A DNA stretch of 64,000 nt from Reticulitermes speratus (taxonomy: Eukaryota; Arthropoda; Insecta; Blattodea; Rhinotermitidae): positions 39,488,053 to 39,552,052 of the forward strand of contig JAJKFL010000014.1 in assembly GCA_021186555.1 (NCBI GenBank), read 5' to 3'. The position numbers and the translations under genes are program-made. Position 1 is the stretch's first letter. Each line of letters opens with the position of its first letter. Shown here piece after piece: positions 21,601 to 32,681 of this stretch. The notes beneath the pieces are model-generated. The model saw nothing but the letters and a program-made list of their open reading frames with translations. It searched no databases and was not told where the DNA came from.

Positions 21601-24600
21601 CTGTACCCAGTGTGAGGAACTTGTCATGCTGACAGGCAAGTACTGTACTCAGTGTGTGGAACTTGTCATTCTAACAGGCAAGTACTGTACCCAATGTGTG
21701 GAACTTGTCATGCTAACAGGTAAGTACTGTACCCAGCGTGTGGAACTTGTCATGCTAACAGGCAAGTACTGTACCAGTGTGTGAACTTGTCATGCTAACA
21801 GGCAAGTACTGTACCAGTGTGTGGAATTTGTCATGCTAACAAGCAAGTACTGTACCCAGTGTGTGGAACTTGTCATGCTAACAGGCAAGTACTGTACCCA
21901 ATGTGTGGAACTTGTCATGCTAACAGGTAAGTACTGTACCCAGTGTGTGGAACTTGTCATGCTAACAGGCAAGTACTGTACCAGTGTGTGGAACTTGTCA
22001 TGGTAACAGGCAAGTACTGTACCAGTGTGTGGAATTTGTCATGCTAACAAGCAAGTACTGTACCCAGTGTGTGGAACTTGTCATGTCAACAGGCAAGTAC
22101 TGTACCAGTGTGTGGAACTTGTCATGCTAAAAGGCAAGTACTGTACCCAGTGTGTGGAACCCTTCTTGCTAGCAGTCAATAACTGAGACCAATGTGTGTA
22201 ACCTGTCATGCTAACAAGTAAATGATGTTAACAGTAGTGTTGGAACTGCCACAACAGATATGTAATGGTATGCAGAGCATGGAACATGCCATGTTCACAC
22301 ATAATGGTGATCAGTTTGCAAAACTATTATGCTAACAGGTACATAATGGTACATGGAGTGTGGAATGTGTCATATTCGCACAGGTTGTTAGACCCCCTGT
22401 GTGGATTATGTCATACTAGCACATGTAGTCTTACTTAGTCTGTGAGTCTGTCATGCTAACATTTAACTAATGACACACAGTGTGTGTGAAACCTGTGATG
22501 CAGACAGATATATGCTTGGATTTATTGTGAGTTACCTGGCATGCCAAGAGTTATATAATGTCGCTAGTGTGTGGAACCAAGCCATCCTGATAGGTAAGTA
22601 ATGGTACATAGTTTCTGGAACCTGTTGTTCTAATGCTCAGGTAATGTTCGTGAGTGTGTGCAACCTCTCATGCTAACAGGCAAGTCACTGTACCAGTGTG
22701 TGCAACCTGTCGTGCTAACAGGCAAGTCACTGTACCAGTGTGTGCAACCTCTCATGCTAACAGGCAAGTCACTGTACCAGTGTATGGAACCTATCATGCT
22801 AACAGGCAAGTCACTGTACCAGTGTGTGGAACCTATCATGCTAACAGGCAAGTCACTGTACCAGTGTGTGGAACCTATCATGCTAACAGGCAAGTACTGT
22901 ACCCAGTGTGTGGAACTTGTCATGCTAACAGGCAAGAACTGTACCCAATGTGTGGAACTTGTCGTGTTAACAGGCAAGTAGTGTACCAGTGTCTGGAACT
23001 TGTCATGCTAACAGGCAAGTACTGTACCAAATGTGTGGAACTTGTCATGCTAACAGGCAAGTACTGTACCCAGTGTGAGGAACTTGTCATGCTGACAGGC
23101 AAGTACTGTATTCAGTGTGTGGAACTTGTCATGCTAACAGGCAAGTACTGTACCCAATGTGTGGAACTTGTCATGCTAACAGGTAAGTACTGTACCCAGT
23201 GTGTGGAACTTGTCATGCTAACAGGCAAGTACTGTACCAGTGTGTGGAACTTGTCATGCTAACAGGCAAGTACTGTACCAGTGTGTGGAATTTGTCATGC
23301 TAACAAGCAAGTACTGTACCCAGTGTGTGGAACTTGTCATGCTAACAGGCAAGTACTGTACCCAATGTGTGTGGAACTTGTCATGCTAACAGGTAAGTAC
23401 TGTACCCAGTGTGTGGAACTTGTCATGCTAACAGGCAAGTACTGTACCAGTGTGTGGAACTTGTCATGCTAACAGGCAAGTACTGTACCAGTGTGTGGAA
23501 TTTGTCATGCTAACAAGCAAGTACTGTACCCAGTGTGTGGAACTTGTCATGCCAACAGGCAAGTACTGTACCAGTGTGTGGAACTTGTCATGCTAAAAGG
23601 CAAGTACTGTACCCAGTGTGTGGAACCCTTCTTGCTAGCAGTCAATAACTGAGACCAATGTGTGTAACCTGTCATGCTAACAAGTAAATGATGTTAACAG
23701 TAGTGTTGGAACTGCCACAACAGATATGTAATGGTATGCAGAGCATGGAACATGCCATGATCACACATAATGGTGATCAGTTTGCAAAACTATTATGCTA
23801 ACAGGTACATAATGGTACATGGAGTGTGGAATGTGTCATATTCGCACAGGTTGTTAGACCCCCTGTGTGGATTATGTCATACTAGCACATGTAGTCTTAC
23901 TTAGTCTGTGAGTCTGTCATGCTAACATTTAACTAATGACACACAGTGTGTGTGAAACCTGTGATGCAGACAGATATATGCTTGGATTTATTGTGAGTTA
24001 CCTGGCATGCCAAGAGTTATATAATGTCGCTAGTGTGTGGAACCAAGCCATCTGATAGTAAGTAATGGTACATAGTTTCTGGAACCTGTTGTTCTAATGC
24101 TCAGTAATGTTCGTGACGTGTGTGCAACCTCTCATGCTAACAGCAAGTCACTGTACCAGTGTGTGCAACCTGTCGTGCTAACATGCAAGTCACTGTACCA
24201 GTGTGTGCAACCTCTCATGCTAACAGGCAAGTCACTGTACCAGTGTGTGCAACCTCTCATGCTAACAGGCAAGTCACTGTACCAGTGTGTGCAACCTTGT
24301 GCTAACAGGCAAGTCACTGTACCAGTGTGTGCAACCTCTCATGCTAACAGGCAAGTCACTGTACCAGTGTGTGCAACCTGTTGCTAACAGGCAAGTCACT
24401 GTACCAGTGTGTGCAACCTCTCTGCTAACAGGCAAGTCACTGTACCAGTGTGTGCAACCTGTTGTGCTAACAGGCAAGTCACTCTACCAGTGTGTTCAAC
24501 CTGTTGTGCTAACAGGCAAGTCACTGTACCAGTGTGTGCAACCTCTCATGCTAACAGGCAAGTCACTGTACCAGTGTGTGCAACCTCTCATGCTAACAGG

Positions 24601-24975
24601 CAAGTCACTGTACCAGTGTGTGCAACCTCCCATGCTAACAGGCAAGTCACTGTACCAATGTGTGCAACCTGTTGTGCTAACAGGCAAGTCACTGTACCAG
24701 TGTGTGCAACCTGTTGTGCTAACAGGCAAGTCACTGTACAGTGTGTTGCAACACTTCATGCAACAGGTAACTCACTGTACCAGTGTGTGGAACCTCTCAT
24801 GCTAACAGGCAAATCACTGTACCAGTGTGTGCAACCTGTTGTGCTAACAGGCAAGTCACTGTACCAGTGTGTGCAACCTGTCGTGCTAACAGGCAAGTCA
24901 CTGTACCAGTGTGTGCAACCTGTTGTGCTAACTGGCAAGTCACTGTACCAGTGTGTGGAACTTGTCATGCACATT
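18612..24975 (+). repeat. 42-bp tandem array of exon end plus 5' splice site (6.4 kb)
   Basis: Well over a hundred copies of a 41-43-bp unit: CAGTGTGTGGAACCTGTCAT, GCTAACAG, GCAAGTCACTGTAC. Each copy holds the last bases of the WAP 4 exon and its donor. Early donors start at 18651, 18693, 18736, 18778, 18820, 18862 and 18904. Most are GCAAGT; four at 21720, 21927, 23183 and 23393 are perfect CAG|GTAAGT. Two main sub-types alternate in blocks (GTCACTGTAC and GTACTGTACC). Diverged spacers (about 19960-20420, 22170-22650, 23640-24125) and long repeats of about 1,467 and 2,222 bp give it a higher order. Confidence 0.95.
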
Positions 24976-26128
24976 TTTTGATTTGTGAGAAAGAGAAAAA
25001 ATCTGAGTATCTGTGTAAGTTTCCAGCTTCCATAACATAAGTGAGCTGCAGGGATGTTGGATCTGGTTTTCTTAATGTTTAGAAAACAGCGTCTGAGACT
25101 TACACATTTATTAAAAAGCCTTTCATGATAGTGGATAAGTTGAACACAAACCTTTCAATGGTGTTTACATTTCAAATATGGCCAAATTTTGGTTGATGAT
25201 TTTGAAAGTTCTGGTTGCCCATCATCTAGATGCACCGATAAAAATGTGACAAGTCATCCACAAAGACAGATGGCATATGATTAATGATGTTTGTAACTTT
25301 CTGAGGATATCGTATGGTACATTTTAACTGAAGATTTAAACATGAGGCAAATTGTTGCAATATTGCACCCCTATGTTGAATGCTGACCACCAACAAAACC
25401 AGCTTTCTGTATAAAGGACCTGCAAGATCAGGACAAGAAAAGAAAAGAACATTTTTGTAAGGTTATGTTGGGAGATTGAGATGAAAGTCGAGTTAAAGGG
25501 ATGAAGATTCGAGGATATCGCAGTGATTCGTGCTCAGATGCTGGGCCCAGTGTAAAAGGTCTGAAAGGGACCATACCAATGTGAAACTAATGTAAGCCTA
25601 AAATTGTTACAGTGTCCCAGTCCAGAAAACTTTTGGCTCACACCTCGTGCATCACAACAGTGAAGGGAATGGAAGGAGAGGCTTATTTTAGATTTTCTAA
25701 AGGTACCAAAGAAACATGTGAACCAGGCTGGGACTCTCAATTAACTGCTGATAACAGTGAGCAGACACAGAAGTACTAGAGATGAGAGTTTAGCAATGTA
25801 AATCTCAAATAGTGGGTGGAGGTAGTGAAGAAATTGGCACAGTCTCGCCAGCTGGAACTGCAGTTTTGCTGTGTGTCCAAATGAGCAGGAAAATGGGGAA
25901 AAAGTAGTGACACAGTATGTTGATTGGGAAATGTCCTGACCTGAGACACAAGAGCAGGAAGGTTTTTGTTACGATGGTGAGTAACGTGTGGATTCTACAA
26001 GAACGGGGAATTATTTGTGCATCTGAATGGTATTCAATCTGATGTTTCACTTTATAATAAGACAGCCCAGCCATTGCGACATGGACTTTGTGTGTCCTGT
26101 GTAACTCACCACAGTGCTCATGTTTCAG
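24976..26128 (+). other. Intron between array and exon 12; mariner relic only
   Basis: Apart from the decayed mariner at about 25190-25440, nothing was recognised. The last part is pyrimidine-rich and leads to the acceptor of exon 12. Confidence 0.5.
25190..25440 (+). pseudogene. Decayed mariner-type transposase fragment
   Basis: The translation contains a run resembling the N-terminal half of mariner transposases: a Gly-Cys-Pro-Ser-Ser block, DKNVTSHPQRQ, a stop, SEDIVWYILTEDLNMRQIVA, then a leader to the region before the catalytic domain. Stops and frameshifts break it; no catalytic residues remain recognisable. Confidence 0.55.
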
Positions 26129-26341
26129 CATGTCAGCACAAGCGGGCCATTCTGGAGCATCAGGCCCATGAAACAGGTATCCCAGCCAGGCAGCTGTACC
26201 TACCACAATGCCAGGATAAAGATGGGAGCTTTGAGCCCATCCAATGTCACCCAGTTACCAGACAGTGTTGGTGTGTGGACAACGTGGGTGATGAGCTGCC
26301 TGGAACTCGGGCCCCACCCAATGTCCAGCCGTCTTGTGCAG
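26129..26341 (+). CDS. Exon 12: TG1 domain 4
   Basis: Acceptor TGTTTCAG and donor GTACAC at 26342, both phase 1. Full TG1 domain: ACQHKRAILEHQ, then QCWCVDNVGDELPGTR and closing Ser-Cys. Joining to the GC-donor end of exon 11 gives Gly-less Ala-Cys in frame, which supports 18650 as the true end of exon 11. Confidence 0.92.
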
Positions 26342-26800
26342 GTACACAGTTTACATTTACATTTTACATTTACATTTCGTGAATCCAATGTCAGTTAGTA
26401 GCTTCAAGACTGGAGAAGTCTCTAGTTTCAATATTGGCCAGTTAGTGCAGTTCTCTTCTGTCACAGGCATGACTGCTGTCACTCATAATGATCCCACACT
26501 TAATTTGAAGCTCCATAATCTCTGCACTGGATTCATTTGCAATTACATAGTACAAAAGTATATGAAGCTGCAAATGCTGTGTTGCAATCCAGTGCAGTGA
26601 CTTGGAAGTTACCAAAACCAATTACAGACTTTTGTATCTTTCATAATATGTAATGTAAACAATAATGCAAAGTTTGTATGTTTGTGCTTCAGCTTCATGC
26701 TGTGTTCCAGTGGTTTATTAGTCATCACTAAACACAAATTTCAAGCAACCATCACACTAACCTTCATTCTAGAAAGATTAAGAGAGTTAAATGTTGAGGG
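26342..26800 (+). other. Intron; no feature recognised
   Basis: A short run of TTTACA repeats lies at 26350-26375; nothing else was seen. Confidence 0.5.
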
Positions 26801-27150
26801 TCGTTTGACAACAGGGTGTTGAGGGACATGGACTTAGTGTTTGATAACAGGGTGTTTGAGGTACATGGGCTTAGTGTTTGATAACAGGGTGTTTGAGGGA
26901 CATGGGCTTAGTGTTGTTTAATAACAGAGTGTTGAGGAACATGGACTTAGTGTTGTTTGATAACAGGGTGTTGAGGAACTTGGGCTTAGTGTTGTTTGAT
27001 AACAGGGTGTTGAGGAACTTGGGCTTAGTGTTGTTTGATAACAGGGTGTTGAGGAACTTGGGCTTAGTGTTGTTTGATAACAGGGTGTTGAGGAACATGG
27101 GCTTAGTGTTGTTTGATAACGGTGCTGAGGGACATGGGCTGAGGAAGGGC
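26800..27150. repeat. 39-bp minisatellite
   Basis: About nine tandem copies of a 39-bp unit, GTTGTTTGATAACAGGGTGT followed by TGAGGAACTTGGGCTTAGT. The period is 13 codons, so open frames with a 13-residue repeat appear on both strands; they are by-products. Confidence 0.9.
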
Positions 27151-27214
27151 ATGACCTGGATCCTTATGGCTCAGCATAGGGATAAGTGATGGGCTCCTGT
27201 GTTCATGGTAATGA

Positions 27215-27300
27215 ACTTCAGGTTCCATAATGCAGGGAATTTCATGACTAGCTGAGGAACTATTAGCTTCTCAAGATGTCTGCTGCATGGACTTTATCAG
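27215..27300 (+). repeat. Dispersed repeat, third copy of satellite-flank family
   Basis: The words GGTTCCATAATGCAGGGAAT, AGCTGAGG, TATTAGCTTCT and CTGCTGCAT match, in the same order, 58738-58812 and the inverse of 50370-50440. It sits just after the 39-bp minisatellite. Confidence 0.6.
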
Positions 27301-27338
27301 TTAATGTCTAGTGACAACTTACTCTGTTCTGTTGGCAG

Positions 27339-27686
27339 CCAAGAGGAACTGTCCACTACACAAGTGTGCCCCATGCCCACACGGTTTCCAGCTGGATGAG
27401 TCTGGCTGTTGGACTTGCACATGTCGAAACCCATGCGCAGAGATTTCCTGTCATGAGGAAGGGGAGGCATGCCGTCTGGTAGAGGTCTCGTGCATTGACA
27501 CGCCATGTCCTCCTGTGCCTATGTGCCTGCCACAACCCAATAACCCCTGCCAGATTGGACACCCTTTGCTCATAGCAGGCTCAAAAGAAGTGAGGACATG
27601 TGGGCCTACTGGTTCCCCCTGCCCACTGTCACACAAATGCCACCTTAGTCCACTGGGAGAGTATGCAGTCTGCTGCCCAAAGCCCA
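27339..27686 (+). CDS. Exon 13: antistasin 4 + lustrin-type Cys domain 3
   Basis: Acceptor TTGGCAG and donor GTGAGT at 27687, both phase 1. First an antistasin pattern (CAPCPHGFQLDESGC, VEVSC, TPCPPVPMC), then without an intron a lustrin-type domain (NPCQIGHPL, CGPTGSPCPLSHKC, YAVCCPKP). It is the only exon joining these two domains, and it confirms that LUS follows ANT in the ancestral module. Confidence 0.93.
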
Positions 27687-28769
27687 GTGAGTTGCAGTGT
27701 ATGGTATTCTATATAAATGATGTTAAATGTTAGCACTGTCACAGTTCCGTCTAACATTTTATGTCAGACTCTCGATGTTCATGGGTTTGCCCACTGTGGT
27801 TTCACTTATTGAAGGAAGAATTATTGTGGCAACCCTTGTGCATCACTGCTCATTCACATCTGCACTTGTGTACACATGCTGAGTAATACACAAAGGTCAA
27901 TCAGCCCACGTGTCTTACGCAATAGTTACCCAGATATTCTGTGATGCATAATGTACTTAGCTGTACTTTTCACACTTTTTAGAACTTATTGTTGCCCTTG
28001 TGTTTTACTTATGGTATGTTTGGGGAAGGGTGATGTAGGTGCTGATGAAGAGCCTAAGGTTAAACAGAAAAGGAAAGCTGGATGTTGTATAAGCTGGAGA
28101 GAGGAAAAACATTGCTGTGGTCAGTCACTGTTGTGGTGCAAGCAAATCGACGGTTTAAACGTTAAAAATTAAGACCAATAAATAGAGTGTATCTAGGGAA
28201 AATCCGTAACAGTTTCATATTATATCAAAACTCCACACATACGCTGACACGCGAAACCTACATCCAAATGTAGTCCACCCCAACCTACCTAGATTTAATA
28301 CTGTCTTATCCTTCCTTACATACGTAGGCAGCCTCCAACACAGTATACCAGGATCCATTACACAACAAACGCCTACATTTTAACTGGTTGACTTTTTACA
28401 TCTTTTTGTGTATATGGATTTTTAGTTCAGTTATGTGAAGTATTACTTTATGTGAATCCCTGATGATCCAAACATGTAGGATTGATCAACAAGATATTGT
28501 AATATAAAATATCTGGAAGCAGTATACTGCGTTTTGTTGGACTGAGTATTGTGATTTAACTGTGACCATGTACTGCAATGTTATGTCTCATGGTTCTGAG
28601 AGCAGCCTATTAAATTTACATAGCAGTGACCTGTTACACTGATTCTGCATATAATGTGAATTTCTACAGCAAGCTAAATATTTTCAAACCGATAAATTTA
28701 GAGAATTGATGTTTAGAATATTATTTTTGTGCTACAAAATAGGTGAGGTATTTCTGTTGCTAACTGCAG
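27687..28769 (+). other. Intron; no gene
   Basis: AT-rich. A decayed box CTGATGATCC...AAACATGTAGG at 28460-28480 resembles the hammerhead-like motif without its hairpin. Nothing else was recognised. Confidence 0.45.
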
Positions 28770-28934
28770 GAGATGTTTGTTTTGAACTGACGGAAGTTGG
28801 GCCATGCCAGGCTGAGACCCCACGCTGGTACTTCAACTCCACAAACAACAAGTGTCAGCAATTCATGTATGGTGGCTGCGGTGGAAACCAGAACAACTTC
28901 CAGTCTGAGGAAATGTGCAACACAGTGTGCCCAG
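28770..28934 (+). CDS. Exon 14: Kunitz/BPTI domain
   Basis: Acceptor CTGCAG and donor GTAAAC at 28935, both phase 1. Six cysteines at the canonical spacing C-8-C-15-C-7-C-12-C-3-C, with FMYGGCGGNQNNF as the family core. The residue after the second Cys (P1) is Gln (GPCQA), where trypsin inhibitors have Lys or Arg, so trypsin inhibition is doubtful. It is the only Kunitz domain in the visible part. Confidence 0.95.
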
Positions 28935-30008
28935 GTAAACAGTCTGTCTTATTATTATCACACCTTGTTGTCTGTTGAGACATCTAGGACTAAAAAAAAT
29001 TCAGGTAAGAAACCAGAGGTGAATTATACATGTATATGCAGCAGTGAAATGTTCAGTTTCAGAGAGGTTGACAGTTCACACTACCATCTTGATCAGAATA
29101 CAGTTCTTGAAAGGGTATGACTGTGTTCCTGTCATACAAGGAATCAATACAGGGAGTTTCAAAAGAAAAACATAACTATTTAAATATCAAATGATATTTA
29201 TCAGTATTATGCTTACCTGTCCTGTTACATATATTACGTAACCGAATATTACAGCTTTTCAGTGTCTTCTGTTCCTGAATTGTTAATTTACAATTTTATT
29301 TGCAGATCCTGCCACACCTGTTTCCTTCAACATATATTCTTGCCAATTTCTTTTGTACAGCTATATAATTGTCACTGTTTTCAACCCCCAACGTGTCAGG
29401 TTGGGCAGGAACTGATTTCCCTCACTCCTTACAGCCTATGCTTGCCTGCAGCATGATGCTACTGTACTGTCTTGCGACAGTAACAATCTGAAATCAGTTA
29501 CAATCTCTCCAGGTAATCACTGTAAACTGTTTCTGTTATCATTTAAATACAACTCCACACCTTCAAATTTTATAACACTCGTGAAATGTTGGGTTTCTAT
29601 TCTGAATGTGCTAACTGCACTTTACACACACACTGAACACCACGTCAAAGGCCATCCAAGTTTTTGTATCATAACCACACAACATAGGTGCCCCAAATTC
29701 ATGCACCTGGAAATGTTATGTTATTCATACTGTGCATATTCCTATAATCATCACACCAACCAATTTTTGCAGTGGATAAAGTACATTCATGAGCTATTAT
29801 AAAAGTCTTACATGTTTCGGCACCGAGGTGCCATCATGAGGGAGCACTTTGGTGCCGAAACATGCAGGAGTTTTATAATAGCTCATGAATGTATTTTATC
29901 AAGTGCGTAAGTTGGTTATTGTGATGATCACACATCTGGACTGTCAAGACAACTCTCTAAAATTGTCACTCTTCGCCAAATTCACATGAACTTGTGTTGT
30001 GTTGGCAG
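28935..30008 (+). other. Intron with one foldback; otherwise empty
   Basis: Only the foldback at 29765-29905 was recognised. The intron ends in GTTGGCAG. Confidence 0.5.
29765..29905. repeat. Foldback element with hammerhead-like box
   Basis: Inverted arms of about 60 bp (ATTCATGAGCTATTATAAAA at 29785 and its complement at 29870-29890). The left arm read on - gives CUCAUGA, GGCACC/GGUGCC hairpin, GAAAC (29814-29840); the right arm carries GGTGCCGAAAC at 29851-29861. Confidence 0.75.
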
Positions 30009-30260
30009 TGCTTAGCCAATGTGAGCGCTTGCGAGAGAAGAACCAGAAAACAGCAGAGAAATATAAGAAAAAGACTTTCATGCCACGCTGTGATCCAGTA
30101 ACAGGAGATTGGGAACCTGTACAGTGCTTGGAGCATGTTGGAGTATGCTGGTGTGTCAACAAGGCTGGAGGGCCCCTCAAAGGGTCTGTAACACGAAAGA
30201 TGCCCATCACATGCAACTTCCGACAAGCTCGGCGCAGGATGCATGAGGAACCAGACTTTA
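30009..30260 (+). CDS. Exon 15: TG1 domain 5
   Basis: Acceptor GTTGGCAG and donor GTAAGA at 30261, both phase 1. TG1 with [35 protein letters not shown] and closing ITC, followed by a basic stretch ([12 protein letters not shown]). It directly follows the Kunitz domain, with no antistasin or WAP, so the modular order ends here. Confidence 0.92.
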
Positions 30261-30409
30261 GTAAGACTGGATAGTCACGAACAATTCCAAATCTGCCCAT
30301 TTTTAGACTTTATGTAAGGAAATTAGTGTCAGCGGACTTAGGCACAGGAGCATGAGCTTAAACAAGTATACTGTGAATTGTCTCTTCATTATATATATCT
30401 AAAATATAT

Positions 30410-30870
30410 TTATAGTCCGACAAATGTACAATTTAGTCACATCAACTATGTAACACTGCCCTACATGTTTCGAACCCTTAATTTCGGTTCATCATCAGGG
30501 ACTCATCATTTCAAGCTACACATGTTTACATCAATTGGTACAATTGTCCATACAGTAAAAACAGAATATCATGAATTCCTCACAATCGTGCTTATACACT
30601 GGTTAAAACAAATAAAAGGTGAAAAATGTAGTTGTTGGTTGTTTCAAGTCTTACACTGGTTAAAATGTTAAAAGTTGAATAAAAGTTGAATAATCTGTGT
30701 TGTTTTGATATCCTGAAATATACAATATCTGTTTATCGGAGCTGGTTGACTATTAGATGTGTAGTTTGAAATGATGAGTCCCTGATGATGAACCGAAATT
30801 AAGGGTTCGAAACATGTAGGGCAGTGTTACATAGTTGTGATTAAATTGTACATTTGTCAGACTATAAATA
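30410..30870. repeat. Foldback element with two hammerhead-like boxes
   Basis: Arms of about 110 bp (30412-30520 and 30755-30868) are inverted copies; the 230-bp centre is unique. Each arm carries CTGATGA, GAACC/GGTTC hairpin and GAAAC (30467-30498 on -, 30782-30813 on +). It lies in the intron between exons 15 and 16. Confidence 0.85.
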
Positions 30871-30925
30871 CAGAGATAAAATGTACGGAATCAATAATAT
30901 TAAGTTTATATCTAAACTGTTGCAG

Positions 30926-31058
30926 ACATTGAAGAACTGCTCAAGGAGGTGGCAGCCTTGGAAGAGGATGTGCCAATCAAGACACGGTGCCAGGCTCTGC
31001 GTGAGCACATGGCAGGCACCAATACTGTGTATACAGTCAGCTGTGATGCTGAGGGCAG
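30926..31058 (+). CDS. Exon 16: TG1 domain 6, first half
   Basis: Acceptor GTTGCAG, phase 1; donor GTAGGA at 31059, phase 2. It starts with an acidic helical stretch (IEELLKEVAALEEDVP), then TRCQALREHMAG and VSCDAEG, the first half of a TG1 domain. The helical lead-in could be a short coiled coil separating the last two TG1 domains. Confidence 0.86.
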
Positions 31059-31140
31059 GTAGGAATGTGCTATGATAACAACCAATGAAATATCTAAAGT
31101 GCAGAGAAACATATGTCTGTGAACTTGCCTTTCTCTACAG

Positions 31141-31262
31141 GTTCATGCCCATGCAGTGCTATTCACATAGGTCTCCGAAGTTCCCCGAGTGCTGGTGTGT
31201 GGATGAAGCTGGCAACCAGTTGCCCAACACAGGGACTTTCAGGAAGGGATCCAAGATATGTT
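31141..31262 (+). CDS. Exon 17: TG1 domain 6, second half
   Basis: Acceptor TTCTCTACAG, phase 2, matching exon 16 (AG + G gives Arg). It encodes FMPMQC, ECWCVDEAGNQLP and KIC, the rest of the TG1 domain. Donor GTGAGT at 31263, phase 1. The intron splitting this domain is at a different place from the one in TG1 3. Confidence 0.9.
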
Positions 31263-32219
31263 GTGAGTTGCAGTCAAGCCATATCAGTATAAATATGTTA
31301 TGGAATAAGCACTTGATGGTAAATTTGATAAAATTTAATGTGGTGATGGTAATTGTTCTCAGTAATGTCCAATCCCTAACCAAAGGACATAGTTCTTCTC
31401 TTACAGCTTCCTACAATGCTGTAATATGTACCTCACTTGATAAGCAATATAGCTATTGGCACAGTATGTCTCATCACTTGATAAGTAATGTAGCTACTGG
31501 CACAATGTCAGCAAGCCACAGCCAATTATTATTTTCGTATAGTGTTTCAATCTCCAGTTAGAATCAGAATATAAATGATACTTGACTACAAGGTACATGT
31601 CCATGATGCCTCTGTGTCCTCACTCAGCTGCCGACTTACTGATGGTTTCATACAAACTGCAACAGATCTGTAATTAGTCACAATATACATGTCAGGATCA
31701 CAGTCCTGTGGGATCTGACGTGATGCCATGCAGTCTGGTGGACATGCACCAGTGTTTCACAGGAATATGCTGCGTGTGTCTTCCATTCTGAAAATGCAGG
31801 CAGGATGCTCCTCCAAAACACTGGTACATACCTTCATATCTACACGGAATCACATTTTAGTATCCACTGCTGTGAGCACCTCAGATCTCAACAAACACAT
31901 GACTTGAAGTCACCACCTCGGGCACAGTGGTAGCCTCCGTTTCTTAATAATCTTGTTTTTCATCCAACATGGTGGTTGCATTTTTTATTGTAGTCTAAAT
32001 ACGTATGTGGTTGATACTTTCTTCAAAATGTTTTGGTTCTGCTTATAGTGTACTCTGTATACTGTGCCGGTACTTCATTTCACAAGCTGTGTTTCTGAAG
32101 TAACCTTGCACTTTAAATGCACAGCTTTCAGTATCGTACACTAGCTGATGTATTACAAACTCTTGTTCAAAGTCTGAGGCTATAAATGGCGGACTGTTGC
32201 TTACGCAGTGCCAACACAG
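31263..32219 (+). other. Intron; a further small exon cannot be excluded
   Basis: No domain was recognised. The phases of exons 17 and 18 fit directly if the acceptor before 32220 is used. Confidence 0.45.
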
Positions 32220-32437
32220 TTGACGCTGTTGAGGTGCAGCTGGGTTTTCACGGTCAGCAGAATGATATATATACCAATGGCAGACTTCAGGATGAAGTGA
32301 GGAGTGCCCTAGAAAAGCTAGGGGCAAAGCTTCGCAACAATTTTATGGAAGTCAGGACATACCCAGATGTCACATATGTCACTTTTGAGATCATTGGCAG
32401 CAACAAAGTGGATGTGGCATTCCATCTTGAGGAGATG
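32220..32437 (+). CDS. Exon 18: juxtamembrane SEA-like region, first part
   Basis: Acceptor CAACACAG before 32220 gives phase 1 and fits exon 17; another AG before 32209 would be phase 2. It encodes VEVQLGFHGQQND, a helical DEVRSALEKLGAKL, and two strands (VTYVTFEIIG, KVDVAFHLEEM). Alternating strands and helices just outside a transmembrane helix resemble a SEA-type fold, but I see no certain cleavage motif. Donor GTAAGT at 32438, phase 0. Confidence 0.75.
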
Positions 32438-32681
32438 GTAAGTGTAGAGAGTAATATCACAATGGTGTTACAAGAAACATATCACCAGATACAAGTCCAT
32501 AATTGACCCATCTACTCAAAAAAGATCTTGTTGCTTGCAGATGTTTAAATTTACAGCATACTGAAAAATAATTCACTGCCCTGAGCTTTGTGTAGAACAT
32601 TAGAGAAGAATGAACTTACAGACTTCTTCACAATGTATGTCTTCTTGCATGCTCAGAACACAATACGAATCACTGTTTCAG

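Noticed and set aside
18476-24981. Open frames of up to 295 codons with 14-residue Cys repeats
   Set aside because: Only 18495-18650 is exon. The rest is the 42-bp intronic array, open in several frames on both strands; it would be protein only if downstream donors were used.
26871-27189. Leu/Asn-rich repeat frames on both strands
   Set aside because: By-product of the 39-bp minisatellite.
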